Below the pieces are notes generated by a model. That model was given only the letters and a program-made list of their open reading frames with translations. It was not told where the DNA came from and did not search any database. A stretch of 64,000 nucleotides of DNA from contig NZ_VTHK01000039.1 of the NCBI RefSeq assembly GCF_009765355.1, positions 1 through 64,000 of the forward strand, in the 5' to 3' direction. The position numbers were made by a program, and so were the translations under genes. Source of the stretch: Amycolatopsis anabasis. Its GTDB lineage: Bacteria; Actinomycetota; Actinomycetes; Mycobacteriales; Pseudonocardiaceae. Shown in pieces: positions 8,472-16,524 of this stretch; position 1 is the stretch's first letter; each line of letters opens with the position of its first letter.

Positions 8472-9068
8472 GTGGACGCGGCGACCGCAGCGCTCCTCGG
8501 CGCGACCGTCGGCCTTACTGGCACCCTGGTCGCACCAATGGTGACTGCTTACCAAGCCAAACGAGCAAAACATCAGGACCTCATGCGCGATGCCTATGCG
8601 CGCGGCTTCGCCTGCTTGGCGAAGATCCCGCGCTGCGAGACCGTCGACGACCACATGAGGCTGCGAGACAAGATGCTCGAGGCTCTCGCTCACATCGAAA
8701 TTGTCGGCACCAAGAAGACAAGTGATCACTACAGCGCCGTCGTCGAGTCCTACGAGGCATGGAAGATCCAAGATGGACCGAACAACAGCTTCGAGTTGAG
8801 CGCAAAAAAGTTCCAGGAGTCGTCGAGGGCCGACATCGACTCCGGCGACGTGGTCGGCACGCCGATTCCATCCTTGGTCGTCCGTGTCGTCGTCGCTGTC
8901 CTGGTTCTCGCGGTCTATTGGTGGGCACGTTTTCCGGCCCTTCTCAAATCGTCCGACCGGATGCTCGGCGGGCTGGAATTCGGGATCGTGATTCTGGCGA
9001 CCTTGCTGAGCATCTGGCTCGTTGTCGACGCGTCGGTCAGGCTGGCTAAGTTCGTGCGGCGAACATAG
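8472..9068 (+). CDS. Hypothetical membrane protein
   Basis: GTG 8472 follows a GAAGGGAGCGAGG ribosome-binding region. The 198-residue product starts with a hydrophobic helix (ALLGATVGLTGTLVAPMVTA). A soluble charged middle section (residues about 30-125) follows, and two hydrophobic helices end it (LVVRVVVAVLVLAVYWWA and FGIVILATLLSIWLVVDASV). One amphipathic N-terminal helix with two C-terminal helices around a soluble domain is seen in many small accessory proteins of mobile elements. No family is recognised. Confidence 0.6.
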   Translation: MDAATAALLGATVGLTGTLVAPMVTAYQAKRAKHQDLMRDAYARGFACLAKIPRCETVDDHMRLRDKMLEALAHIEIVGTKKTSDHYSAVVESYEAWKIQDGPNNSFELSAKKFQESSRADIDSGDVVGTPIPSLVVRVVVAVLVLAVYWWARFPALLKSSDRMLGGLEFGIVILATLLSIWLVVDASVRLAKFVRRT

Positions 9069-9138
9069 CGCGCCGACGAAGATCAGCAGGTTTGGACTGC
9101 CATCCAAGAAACTCTCTTCACGACGTCATGTAGAGACG

Positions 9139-9160
9139 TGTGGTTAACGAGCAAGATCGT
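9139..9160. repeat. 22-bp direct repeat, left copy
   Basis: This copy is identical over 22 bases to 12214-12235 (core GGTTAACGAGCAAGATCG). It does not continue on either side. The right copy includes the 3' end and stop codon of the gene at 12219-13070, so this copy looks like a duplicated gene end, as left by site-specific insertion, or like the shared end of two mobile elements. Confidence 0.75.
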
Positions 9161-9206
9161 TCCCGTCACGACCTCCTGGCCAACGTCCTCCTCGATCACG
9201 TAGTCT

Positions 9207-9438
9207 TGAAGGTCACGCGGTTCGCGGCGCTGCCGTACCTGGTCCAGGACAGCGAGCTGGTGGCGATGGTCCCGCCGACTGGTGGCCGCGATGTTCGCGG
9301 CCGAGCACCGGGTCCAGCTGTTCGAGCTGCCGTTCGAGGTCGAGCCGGCCCAGGTGTCGGTCTACACGCGGCACCCGCGCACCCCGCAGCCCGGGGCAGC
9401 ACTGGCTGGTGGACTTCATGCGGGAAGTCCTGAGTTAG
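9207..9438 (+). pseudogene. C-terminal remnant of a LysR-type regulator
   Basis: The plus strand encodes the end of a LysR substrate-binding domain in broken frames. VTRFAALPYLVQDSELVAMV is in one frame. AAMFAAEHRVQLFELPFEVE with PAQVSVYTRHPRTPQPG is in a second. QHWLVDFMREVLS and a stop at 9436-9438 are in a third. Frameshifts fall near 9270 and near 9400. The N-terminal HTH and most of the effector domain are missing. It lies just inside the left copy of the 22-bp repeat and its stop overlaps the end of the converging nuclease gene. It is not functional as seen. Confidence 0.7.
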
Positions 9439-11801
9439 TCGAGGTTTTCGAGCAGGCTGCGAAGCGTCTCGTCGAGAGACGGCTCGGCGACATGAACGGG
9501 CGGCCTGTTCGTCAACGGCGCCTCTCCAGCTTTCGGCGTCGGGGTCCCGGCCGAAATGCCTGCCTGGGCCGCGGTCGTCGCAATGACGTACGCGGGACGC
9601 AGGTCTTCGGGCAGGTCTTCAGGCTCGATGAACGACAAGACCTCCGCCAGATCCCACCAGTTGCCGTAACGGGCTGTGTATGCCCTCTGTGCCAGCTCGT
9701 CGGCCAGCCATGCACGGAGTTCGCCGTGCACCACGTCGGTCATGTCCTCGTGGATCGTCTGCAGGCGCTCGGGCGCTCCCGGTACCTTCAGGTCGGTCAG
9801 CAGCTCCGCCAACTCGGTGAGGTCCGACCACAGATACCCCAGCTGGCCTTGCGCGCGCCACCGATCGGCAATCGCCTCGTCGAGCAGCTTGTGCCCCAGC
9901 CGAAGGCGTTGCTCCCCCGGGATCAGCTCGGTCGCCGCGAGGTGGGCTGCGAGGGTGGCGAGATGACTCGGTTCGCAGTCGCCGATCCGGACGGAATCCG
10001 CGTTCTCGATCTTGTCCGCGACGAATCCGGCCAGGACGGGGGAGTCGATGACGATCGCGACCTTCAGGTAGTGGTCCAGGTCGTTCGTCCAGCTGCCGTC
10101 CTCGTCTTCGTCGCCCCAGTCGTCTTCCAGCGCCTCCTCGAAGGACGGTCTCTCGGTTTCTGCGTATTCGCGGAGGAACAAGTCCGTCAGGTCGTCGGCG
10201 CGGGTGCGCAACGCGTCCCGCAGGACGCTCTGGGGGCGAAGGGAAGCAAGTGAGACCAGGTGGTGAAGACGTGAAGCGTCGGTGATAGTCCCGAGCAGCT
10301 TGTCGAAGGAGACCAGCTTCGATTGGACACGGCTCAGCAGATAGTCACGAATGGATGGGTTGTGGAAGGTTGCGATGACGGGTGCGGCTTCAGACTCGAA
10401 CCCGGTCGGGTCGAACCGGCGCAAGGTTTCGATCATCGAGCCGTCGAGCACTTTCACCGCGTCGTGGAACTGCCGGCGGTCGTCCGATTGTCTAAGGGCG
10501 ATTCGATAGCTGCGCCAGGCGTCGTGGAGATCGTCGAGTTCCGTGGCCCGGCCGAAGGTGAACAGCACCTCAAGCAGGTGGACGGCGGAAGCGTCGAGCT
10601 GCTGTTCGATGACGCGTGCCCAGATTCGCTCCGGGTTCTCGAAGTTGAGGAGCAGGGCTTCGGCTACTTCCTCGGTGCCGTCGCGGCCGGCGAGGCGCAG
10701 GGTGTTCGCCACGAGCCGGGGACTGAAGTTGCGGTGCCAGAGGAGATCGCGCCACTGCGACGGGACGGCGAACTTCCGCTTCTCAGCGGCCGAGATCTCG
10801 GAGTAGTAGACGTGGTTGTACAGGATGCTGGCGCGGATCTCCACGCTGTAAGCATCCGTCCCGACATCGCACGTCAGCGGTTCGAGGTCGCCGTCGTCCA
10901 GGGTCTCGTGGCGGTGCTTGGCCTCCCGGAGGATGTACTCGCGTGTGGTGAGAACCAGCAGTTTCCCCGGCGTCTTCCGGATCCGGCGCAGGACCCCGAG
11001 CAGCCGGCGGTCCTCGTTCTTCCCGAGGTGGTGGTCGAGGGCGATTTCGCCCAAGAAATCGTCGTAGAAGAACAGCTGCGGAGTTTTGGGGAGCCACATT
11101 TTGTCGATTTCGCCGATTTCCTGCGTCACGTCCACCACCTGGTAACCCTTTTCCAGATGGAGGCGGGCGAGCATCTTCGCGATCGTCGACTTGCCGATGC
11201 CCGGGATGCCCGCGAGCAGGCAGACCGACTCCCGCTCAAGAAGATCCCGGGCCACGTCGAAGGTGGGGGTCGGGACGAACGTCGTCGCGGCGTCGTCGAG
11301 CTCACTGACCAGGTCTTCCGACCGAATCAGTGTGTCCTGGTTCAGCACCGCCTGCAGGACAGCGGTACTGGTCAGCCACAGCCGGAGATGGCGCTGCACG
11401 AGTGCCGGGCGCTTGCGCAGCTCCTCGGTGAGCTGTTCCGCGCCGTACAGGTCGCCCGTGTTGTGGACGTACGGCGCCAGGTCCTTGAGAAGGGTGTCCT
11501 TCGCGTCCGCGGTCAGTTCGACGCTCGTGGCGAGTATGTACCGGGCTGGCCGCAGCTCCGTGATCTTGGCGCGTTCCTTGTCGCGCATGTGGGCGAGCAG
11601 CTTGGCCCGGCCGCTGCGGGTCCAGTGCTTGCACTGGATCACCACGTCGCCGACGTCGCCGGTCATGTGCCGGAGGTCGATCCCGCGGTCGGCGCCGCGG
11701 GCCAAGATCTCGATCTTCAGGCCCAGGATCTCCTCGAACAGATCCCGGCAGACCACTTCGAAGTCATAGTCACTCAGCCGTCCCAGGTCGAACGAATCCA
11801 T
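9435..11801 (-). CDS. Mrr-like nuclease fused to STAND-type NTPase (defence candidate)
   Basis: I start the gene at ATG 11801 (MDSFDLGRLSDYDFEVVCRD), giving 788 residues; the open frame upstream is not protein-like. Residues 1-130 look like a Mrr/type IV restriction endonuclease fold, with ARGADRGIDLRH (Asp42) and VVIQCKH (Gln56, Lys58). A Walker A motif GIPGIGKST is at 198-206. A Walker B-like LFFYDDFLGE follows near 250, and the rest is a long helical region typical of nSTAND3 proteins. This nuclease-NTPase-helical sensor order is that of antiviral STAND systems. It is monocistronic and sits between the two 22-bp repeats with gene fragments on both sides, which fits a transferred defence cassette. 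The defence role is inferred. Confidence 0.75.
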   Translation of the reverse strand: MDSFDLGRLSDYDFEVVCRDLFEEILGLKIEILARGADRGIDLRHMTGDVGDVVIQCKHWTRSGRAKLLAHMRDKERAKITELRPARYILATSVELTADAKDTLLKDLAPYVHNTGDLYGAEQLTEELRKRPALVQRHLRLWLTSTAVLQAVLNQDTLIRSEDLVSELDDAATTFVPTPTFDVARDLLERESVCLLAGIPGIGKSTIAKMLARLHLEKGYQVVDVTQEIGEIDKMWLPKTPQLFFYDDFLGEIALDHHLGKNEDRRLLGVLRRIRKTPGKLLVLTTREYILREAKHRHETLDDGDLEPLTCDVGTDAYSVEIRASILYNHVYYSEISAAEKRKFAVPSQWRDLLWHRNFSPRLVANTLRLAGRDGTEEVAEALLLNFENPERIWARVIEQQLDASAVHLLEVLFTFGRATELDDLHDAWRSYRIALRQSDDRRQFHDAVKVLDGSMIETLRRFDPTGFESEAAPVIATFHNPSIRDYLLSRVQSKLVSFDKLLGTITDASRLHHLVSLASLRPQSVLRDALRTRADDLTDLFLREYAETERPSFEEALEDDWGDEDEDGSWTNDLDHYLKVAIVIDSPVLAGFVADKIENADSVRIGDCEPSHLATLAAHLAATELIPGEQRLRLGHKLLDEAIADRWRAQGQLGYLWSDLTELAELLTDLKVPGAPERLQTIHEDMTDVVHGELRAWLADELAQRAYTARYGNWWDLAEVLSFIEPEDLPEDLRPAYVIATTAAQAGISAGTPTPKAGEAPLTNRPPVHVAEPSLDETLRSLLENLD

Positions 11802-11821
11802 CCGCCCATTCTGCCCGGCGG

Positions 11822-12110
11822 TCAGCCAGCGTCGCAGCGGGCGCCGTTGAGCGTGAGGCCGCCCGGCGGCGGGTCGCCGTGGTCGAAGTCGCCGTTGAAG
11901 CCGGTCGTGACGGTCTTGCCCAGGGCCAGGGTCGTGTTCCAGTCCGCGGCCGTCACGGTGACGCGGTCGCCGCAATGGGAATAGTCGCCGCCCCAGCCAT
12001 GTGAGACCGCTGGCCAGCGGACAACGTCCACGTCGAGAGCGGCGCGCTGCCTTTTGTTGGTGACGGCGACCGCCGCGGTGAACCGTCGCCCCATTTGCTT
12101 CTGGGTGTTC
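11822..12110 (-). pseudogene. CBM2-type carbohydrate-binding module fragment
   Basis: The minus strand encodes the C-terminal half of a family 2 carbohydrate-binding module: FTAAVAVTNKR, HGWGGDYSHCGDRVTVTAAD, WNTTLALGKTVTTGFNGDFD and a final GLTLNGARC. The preceding conserved WGDG is present only in another frame (KWGDG near 12085), so a frameshift separates the parts. No catalytic domain or signal peptide lies upstream. It appears to be the end of a secreted glycosidase gene left by rearrangement. Confidence 0.6.
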
Positions 12111-12213
12111 CTCTACGCCAGCTAGACGGGTCGCAGAAGACAAGACTCGCCCTCGAGCCTGATTCGACGACGTCCTGAACAGCTAACATGCCTGATCAGC
12201 GCAGCATAAGTGT

Positions 12214-12235
12214 TGTGGTTAACGAGCAAGATCGT
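12214..12235. repeat. 22-bp direct repeat, right copy
   Basis: It is identical to 9139-9160 over 22 bases. On the minus strand it encodes the last residues (DLAR and stop) of the T7SS-type gene ending at 12219. The 3.05-3.1 kb between the copies holds the Mrr-STAND gene and the two gene fragments. Confidence 0.75.
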
Positions 12236-13070
12236 CCTTGGCAACTTTGCCGACGCCGAAGCTCGCGACGCCCAGCAGCATGTCACCGGTGATCTTGCCA
12301 AGCGCCCGGTCTCCGCGGCCGTTGGCCCAATCGTCCCAGGCGACGATGTCCTTGAGCGTATCGACCGGATGTGTGACGGCGCTGGCCATGGCGGCCACCG
12401 TGCCGCCTGGGTCGGTGATGAGGTTCGCGATGCCCTCGCCGAGGCCGCTGATGCTGTCCCAGATGCCGCCGAAGAAGTTCGCGTCCGCCTGCTTCTGGGA
12501 GTCCTGGGATGCGAGGCCGGCTTCGGCATGCAATGTCGCGGTAGTGCGGTCACCCACTTCGGCCAGTTGCTGGCGAGCTCGGTTGAGCATGTCCCGGGCG
12601 GCCTGCCGTTGAGTTTCTCCGGGATCGGTGAAAGTCGGTGGCTGGACCACGGTGGGATCACCGCGGCCGGCGTTGGCCTGGGTCTGCGCGTTCGCTTCCA
12701 CGACAGCGTGCTCATGGGCGGCCTTGGCCTGCTGGGTCGCGGTCTCACCCTGCTGCCACAGCCGGACCGCCTCGGCTGCCTGACCCTGGGCCCACGAAAG
12801 GCAATGAGCATGGTCCTCCAGCACGGCCGCCCCAGCATCCAGTGAGTCGCCGCCCTGCAACCATCGGGGGACCTCGGTCTGGTGTTCGTCGTGCCATTTG
12901 TTCGACGCCTGCCCCTGCCAGCCACCGGTATCGATGCGCTTAAGCGCCTCCCCGGTGGCTGTTGCCGAGCGTGCCCGTGCACGAAGGACGCGAGCGTTCT
13001 CGAAGACGGCTTCCGGGTTGCCCGGTATCAGGGCCTTCGGGTCGCTGGACTGGCCGAGTTCGGCGCTCAT
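12219..13070 (-). CDS. T7SS-type polymorphic-toxin N-terminus lacking a toxin domain
   Basis: The 283-residue product starts MSAELGQSSDPKALIPGNPE and has the long helical region of the putative T7SS secretion-signal domain, with GGWQGQASNKWHDEHQTEVP at residues about 49-70 (WxG-like). A pre-toxin linker follows (TDPGGTVAAMASAVTHPVDT, then LKDIVAWDDWANGRGDRALG and KITGDMLLGVASFGVGKVAK). In full-length relatives this linker leads into a C-terminal toxin. Here the protein stops after KDDLAR, exactly inside the 22-bp repeat, so the toxin and any immunity gene appear to have been removed. The start overlaps the upstream gene by 4 bases. Confidence 0.7.
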   Translation of the reverse strand: MSAELGQSSDPKALIPGNPEAVFENARVLRARARSATATGEALKRIDTGGWQGQASNKWHDEHQTEVPRWLQGGDSLDAGAAVLEDHAHCLSWAQGQAAEAVRLWQQGETATQQAKAAHEHAVVEANAQTQANAGRGDPTVVQPPTFTDPGETQRQAARDMLNRARQQLAEVGDRTTATLHAEAGLASQDSQKQADANFFGGIWDSISGLGEGIANLITDPGGTVAAMASAVTHPVDTLKDIVAWDDWANGRGDRALGKITGDMLLGVASFGVGKVAKDDLAR

Positions 13071-13420
13071 ACCCCGCCCACCTGCGGGACTTGTGAGGAG
13101 GAGTCCACTGCCTCGACACCGGGATCGGTGGTCAGCGCATCCTTGCGGGTTCGCTCCGCCTCGCGGTACGCCTTCGCCGCTGCCCCGAGCGAGTCACCCA
13201 TCCGCTGCGCTCGATCCGACAGCGCGTCCAAGCCCACACTCCAGCCCCCGCAAAATTCCGCGAGCGCCGCGTGGACGCCATCATGTCCATATAGCGCCGG
13301 GTCTCCGCAGAGCTCCCGCAGTTCGAAACTGTCTTGGTCACGGGCGATGTCACTCATGTTCTTCGAGGCAGTCTCCAATACCTCGATCTCCACATGGAAT
13401 CCCGGGCCATCCAGACTCAT
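13067..13420 (-). CDS. WXG100/EspC-like small T7SS-associated protein
   Basis: This 117-residue helical protein (MSLDGPGFHVEIEVLETASK, then FCGGWSVGLDALSDRAQRMG) has the helix, WxG-type turn and helix pattern of small ESX-associated proteins (GGWSVG near residues 58-63). Such proteins are co-secreted with or act as partners for T7SS effectors. It lies between the SseB-like gene and the toxin N-terminus gene with 4-base overlaps on both sides, a common operon order in Pseudonocardiaceae. The specific family is uncertain. Confidence 0.65.
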   Translation of the reverse strand: MSLDGPGFHVEIEVLETASKNMSDIARDQDSFELRELCGDPALYGHDGVHAALAEFCGGWSVGLDALSDRAQRMGDSLGAAAKAYREAERTRKDALTTDPGVEAVDSSSQVPQVGGV

Positions 13421-13923
13421 CGAGGCCTCCCCTTCACAAACGGGGTGCGTACGTCGCCGCGTCGATCCAGCTTGCTCATGAGCTCGGCCAGGACCGGGAA
13501 CCGGTGCTCGTCATCCGGATCAACCATCACCGCGACCCCGTCCGGCACCAGGTCCAGAAAATCCGCCCCGGTCGTGGACAGGTACTCGCACTCCCCGGCA
13601 TAAGCGGCCAGACGCTCCAACCGCGAGAACACCACCGTCCATAGCCCTCGGCCGGGAACATCGGCCACCAGCACACCGGGCCGCTCCGGCCGCTGGGCAT
13701 ACACCGTCGCCTCGACGAATGCGGCATACAAGTCGTCCACAGGACACCGTCCCGCCCGAACATCTCGGGCGGCCGCCACCACGGGTGGCTCGCCGGGCAC
13801 AGGTGAACCAACCCCGGCCACACCGTGGTCCCGCACAGCACCTCCCCGCGCCACGACTGCACCTGGCCGCCACTGTAGGGAACAGCCCGCCGACATTCCG
13901 CTACCAACAGGCGGTTCACTCAT
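13417..13923 (-). CDS. SseB-like domain protein of the T7SS operon
   Basis: The 168-residue product has a conserved core: LYAAFVEATVYAQRPERPGV, LWTVVFSRLERLAAYAG, ADFLDLVPDGVAVMVDPDDE and HRFPVLAELMSKL. This matches SseB-type N-terminal domains that occur next to WXG and polymorphic-toxin genes. The function of these domains is unknown; a chaperone or immunity-like role has been suggested for similar contexts. Its start forms an ATGA overlap with the stop of a truncated upstream frame, and its end overlaps the WXG-like gene by 4 bases. Confidence 0.7.
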   Translation of the reverse strand: MSEPPVGSGMSAGCSLQWRPGAVVARGGAVRDHGVAGVGSPVPGEPPVVAAARDVRAGRCPVDDLYAAFVEATVYAQRPERPGVLVADVPGRGLWTVVFSRLERLAAYAGECEYLSTTGADFLDLVPDGVAVMVDPDDEHRFPVLAELMSKLDRRGDVRTPFVKGRPR

Positions 13924-14191
13924 TCAGGCGAATAGCCCAAGTGAAGCCCAATCCGCTGGTCACGCCCGCGAGTCACCCGCAGGAATGGCACCAAGGCACG
14001 TGCTGCTGATAGGCCGACGTCATCCAGAGAATCGATCAGGGCGTACACGTCGGCGGGTTCGAGCAGGTTCGGCGTTGACAACCCGTCCAGTTCAGCCAGA
14101 ACAATCGCCAACAAGACCGCCGAAGCCGAGCAGCACCAGACGCTGTGACCGCGCCGTGTCGGCGTACAGCTCCCAGTCCACCGCTGCGACG
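13920..14191 (-). pseudogene. Truncated gene interrupted by the IS element
   Basis: The last 60 codons are in one frame (LAELDGLSTPNLLEPADVYA, then LIDSLDDVGLSAARALVPFL) and end in a 4-base overlap with the SseB-like gene. Upstream, protein-like sequence (AAVDWELYADTARSQRLVLL) is in another frame and is cut by the left end of the IS element at 14192. So the gene has lost its start and also carries a frameshift near 14110. I do not recognise the family. It was the first gene of the T7SS-type operon, whose promoter is probably now displaced. Confidence 0.5.
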
Positions 14192-15193
14192 CCTAGACGG
14201 CCTATTCCAAGGGGTGTGGCGGTGGAGATGTAGGCGAGGGTGTCCATGATCGTTGTGTGACGAACAACCTGGACACCCTCGCGACCGCACTCTACGTGAA
14301 GACCGATGATCTGCTGAAGGCCTCGCCGTGTCTGGCGCCGTGGCGGCCACGGGTGGGTATCAGCCCGAAGCTGACCGATGCGGAGTTGGTGACGCTGGCG
14401 GTGATGCAGGCGTTGCTCGGGTTTACCTCCGAGGCCCGCTGGCTGCGGCATGCCCATCAGCATCTGGGGCACCTGTTTCGGTATCTGCCTGGCCAGTCCG
14501 GTTACAACAAGCGACTGCGGCGGGCCACTGGGCTGATCACGACGGTGATCAGGACGCTGGCCGTGGACACGACCTTGTGGACCGATGACGTGTGGGTGGT
14601 CGACTCCACCCCGGTCGAGTGCGGTCGTTCGAAGGAAACGGTGCGCCGTTCGGATATGGCCGGGTGGGCCGAGTACGGCTACTGCGCCTCCCACTCCCGC
14701 TACTTCTGGGGACTGCGCCTGCACCTGGTGTGCACCCTGGGCGGGCTCCCGGTCGGGTTCACGTTGACCGGCGCGAAAGCCGACGAACGCCAGACCCTGC
14801 TCGGGATCCTCACCGCCGACCCTGACCTTGTCCGGGACCGCCCGGGCCAGATCCTGATCGCCGACAAGAACTATTACGGCGCCGAGTTCGAAGCCGTCCT
14901 CGCCCAGGAGGGCCTGGACCTGCCGCGTCCGGCCCGCAAAGGCGAGACCGAACGGCCCGGTGCCCGATTGTTCAAGCCGCTGCGTCAGACCATCGAATCG
15001 ATCAACCAGACCTTCAAGGGACAGCTCGACCTGGAACGCCATGGCGGCCACACCCCGACCGGAGTGATCGTGCGCGTGCTCCAGCGCATCCTCGCGCTCA
15101 CCACCGCCATCTGGCACAACGGCAAAACCGGCGCTCCCGTCCACCGGTCCCTCACCGCCTACGACCACTAACCCCCGGAATAGGTCGTCTAGG
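14192..15193 (+). mobile_element. IS982-like insertion sequence with terminal inverted repeats
   Basis: The ends are imperfect inverted repeats: CCTAGACGGCCTATTCC at 14192-14208 against the complement of 15177-15193, with one mismatch. The match goes on into GGGG after two further mismatches. The element is about 1.0 kb with one transposase gene, the usual size for IS982. I found no clear target-site duplication. It separates a truncated T7SS-operon gene on the left from a recombinase-like fragment on the right. Confidence 0.8.
14257..15171 (+). CDS. IS982-family transposase
   Basis: The 304-residue DDE transposase starts at GTG 14257, 49 bp inside the left inverted repeat. Features include the N-terminal domain with ISPKLTDAELVTLAVMQALL, a catalytic Asp in VWVVDSTPVECGRS (near residue 114), a second in the LIADKNYYGAEF block (near 205), and a final Glu within SINQTFKGQLDLERHGG. 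The length agrees with the family and no frameshift is seen, so the element may be active. Confidence 0.85.
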   Translation: MTNNLDTLATALYVKTDDLLKASPCLAPWRPRVGISPKLTDAELVTLAVMQALLGFTSEARWLRHAHQHLGHLFRYLPGQSGYNKRLRRATGLITTVIRTLAVDTTLWTDDVWVVDSTPVECGRSKETVRRSDMAGWAEYGYCASHSRYFWGLRLHLVCTLGGLPVGFTLTGAKADERQTLLGILTADPDLVRDRPGQILIADKNYYGAEFEAVLAQEGLDLPRPARKGETERPGARLFKPLRQTIESINQTFKGQLDLERHGGHTPTGVIVRVLQRILALTTAIWHNGKTGAPVHRSLTAYDH

Positions 15194-15199
15194 GCGCGG

Positions 15200-15560
15200 C
15201 CTCTCTCTCCCACAACACGCCGCCTCCTTTGTCCCCCGGACTGGCGCCTGGTAGCTTCCCGACCATGCAGCCTCCCAATGCGAGGTTTGCAGCAGATTGT
15301 GCGTCCGAGCACAGAATCGCGGTCCACAGCATGTTTTCGGGCCAAAGTCCCCTCAGACACACATGTAGAGAGGTGGTCACGGTGACCGCCTCTTTCTCGT
15401 CGTGGTACCACATCTGGATACCGAGATCCCGGTAGAGCCACGCAAGCCGATTCGGCCGCCCCGAGTCGAGCGCCCTCGCGACGCCATCACCCAGCGAGTC
15501 CAGCCTGGCTACGCGGGAACAAGTTCCACGCCAGCAGCAACTCGTCTCCCGCCTCGTGCG
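15200..15560 (-). pseudogene. Probable C-terminal remnant of a serine recombinase
   Basis: The minus-strand frame contains SLGDGVARALDSGRPNRLAW, then LYRDLGIQMWYHDEKEAVTV and SLHVCLRG. This resembles the last 60 residues of actinobacterial serine recombinases (LGD..AL, LYxxLGL.l.Yd, VxVRGGT). The zinc-ribbon and catalytic domains are absent. Upstream sequence (MPTAMYLVGRAMEWAHEAGD) is in a different frame. The fragment adjoins the right end of the IS element. It may be a scar of an older integrative element, and the family assignment is tentative. Confidence 0.4.
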
Positions 15561-15658
15561 CCCACTCCATCGCACGACCAACCAAGTACATCGCGGTAGG
15601 CATGTGGGCCCCAATGGCACCCTGCTGGGCGTATCCGGGCTGCGGCGCGCCCGGGCAT

Positions 15659-15670
15659 AACCCAACCGGG
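15659..15670 (+). promoter_or_regulatory. Island operator box (variant AACCCAACCGGG) upstream of SDR gene
   Basis: The box ends 55 nt before ATG 15726. CATCCT at 15714-15719 begins 44 nt after the box and would be the -10 element of a leaderless transcript. The same segment is duplicated at 60698-60717. Confidence 0.5.
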
Positions 15671-15725
15671 CATTTCTCGCCGCGCGTTCGGGGCCGATGC
15701 CCGCGGATGCCGACATCCTCGGCGC

Positions 15726-16496
15726 ATGACTTCACCGACCACCGACGTTTTCGACATCACCGGCAAACGCGCGCTCGTCACGGGAGCCAGCCGCGGTATC
15801 GGCCGCGCCATCGCCCTCGCCTTCGCCGGGGCAGGCGCGCACGTGGTCGCCGCCGCGCGCACCGAGGAGGCCCTCAAGGAGACGGCGTCGCTCGCCGCCG
15901 ACGCCCCCGGCAAGATCGACATCCTGGCCACGGACCTTCGTACGCCGGAATCCGCCGAGGCCGCCATCCACTCCGCCGCGGAAACCCTGGGCGGTCTCGA
16001 TATCCTCGTCAACAACGCCGCGGACGACCACGACTCCTCCATCGAGAAAACCGACCTCGCGGTCTTCCAGCGCGTCGTCGAGCTCAACCTGCAGTCCTGC
16101 TGGGTGATGACCAAGGCGGCGGCGCAGTACCTCAAGGACGGCGGCGGCAAGGTCATCAACATCGCCTCCGTCCTCGGCCTCGTCGGCATGCTCGACAACA
16201 GCGCGTACATCGCCGCCAAGCACGGACTCCTCGGGGTCACCAAGGCGGTGGCGCTGGAGTGGGCCAGGGCCGGAGTCCAGGTCAACGCGATCGCGCCGGG
16301 TTTCGTGGACACCGCGATGATCGGCAACCTCAAAGAGGACGAAGCTCTCGCTTCCTACGTCCGGAAGAAGACCCCGATGGGCCGCGCCGCGCAGCCCGAG
16401 GAGTACGCCGGCCCGGCGATCTTCCTCGCCTCTCCTGCCTCGGACTTCATGACCGGCCAGGTGCTTGTGGTCGACGGTGGCTACTCCGCGCAGTGA
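15726..16496 (+). CDS. SDR-family NAD(P)-dependent oxidoreductase
   Basis: The 256-residue protein is a classical short-chain dehydrogenase: cofactor motif TGASRGIG near residues 19-26, NNA near 90, a Ser of the INIASVLG strand, catalytic YIAAK near residue 161 and the PGFVDT loop. It probably oxidises a secondary alcohol or reduces the ketone. It has its own promoter with the island operator box 55 nt upstream and appears leaderless. A double hairpin follows it. A 5' fragment of a close copy of this gene lies at 60698-60830. Confidence 0.85.
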   Translation: MTSPTTDVFDITGKRALVTGASRGIGRAIALAFAGAGAHVVAAARTEEALKETASLAADAPGKIDILATDLRTPESAEAAIHSAAETLGGLDILVNNAADDHDSSIEKTDLAVFQRVVELNLQSCWVMTKAAAQYLKDGGGKVINIASVLGLVGMLDNSAYIAAKHGLLGVTKAVALEWARAGVQVNAIAPGFVDTAMIGNLKEDEALASYVRKKTPMGRAAQPEEYAGPAIFLASPASDFMTGQVLVVDGGYSAQ

Positions 16497-16524
16497 TACG
16501 GGAGTCCGCGAGGCCCCGATGATT

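Noticed and set aside
8400..9107. A 235-codon minus-strand frame opposite the membrane protein gene
   Set aside because: No ribosome-binding site or hydrophobic pattern; the plus-strand gene has both.
10323..11984. A 553-codon plus-strand frame over the Mrr-STAND gene
   Set aside because: It is antisense to a well-supported protein with motifs, has repeated low-complexity composition and no recognised domain. Long antisense frames are expected at this GC content.
14182..15203. Target-site duplication at the IS ends
   Set aside because: I compared the bases just outside both inverted repeats and found no matching direct repeat of 3-9 bp.
1..15700. tRNA gene or attachment site for the conjugative element
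   Set aside because: I saw no tRNA-like sequence or integrase gene in the window; the integration end is probably to the left of it.
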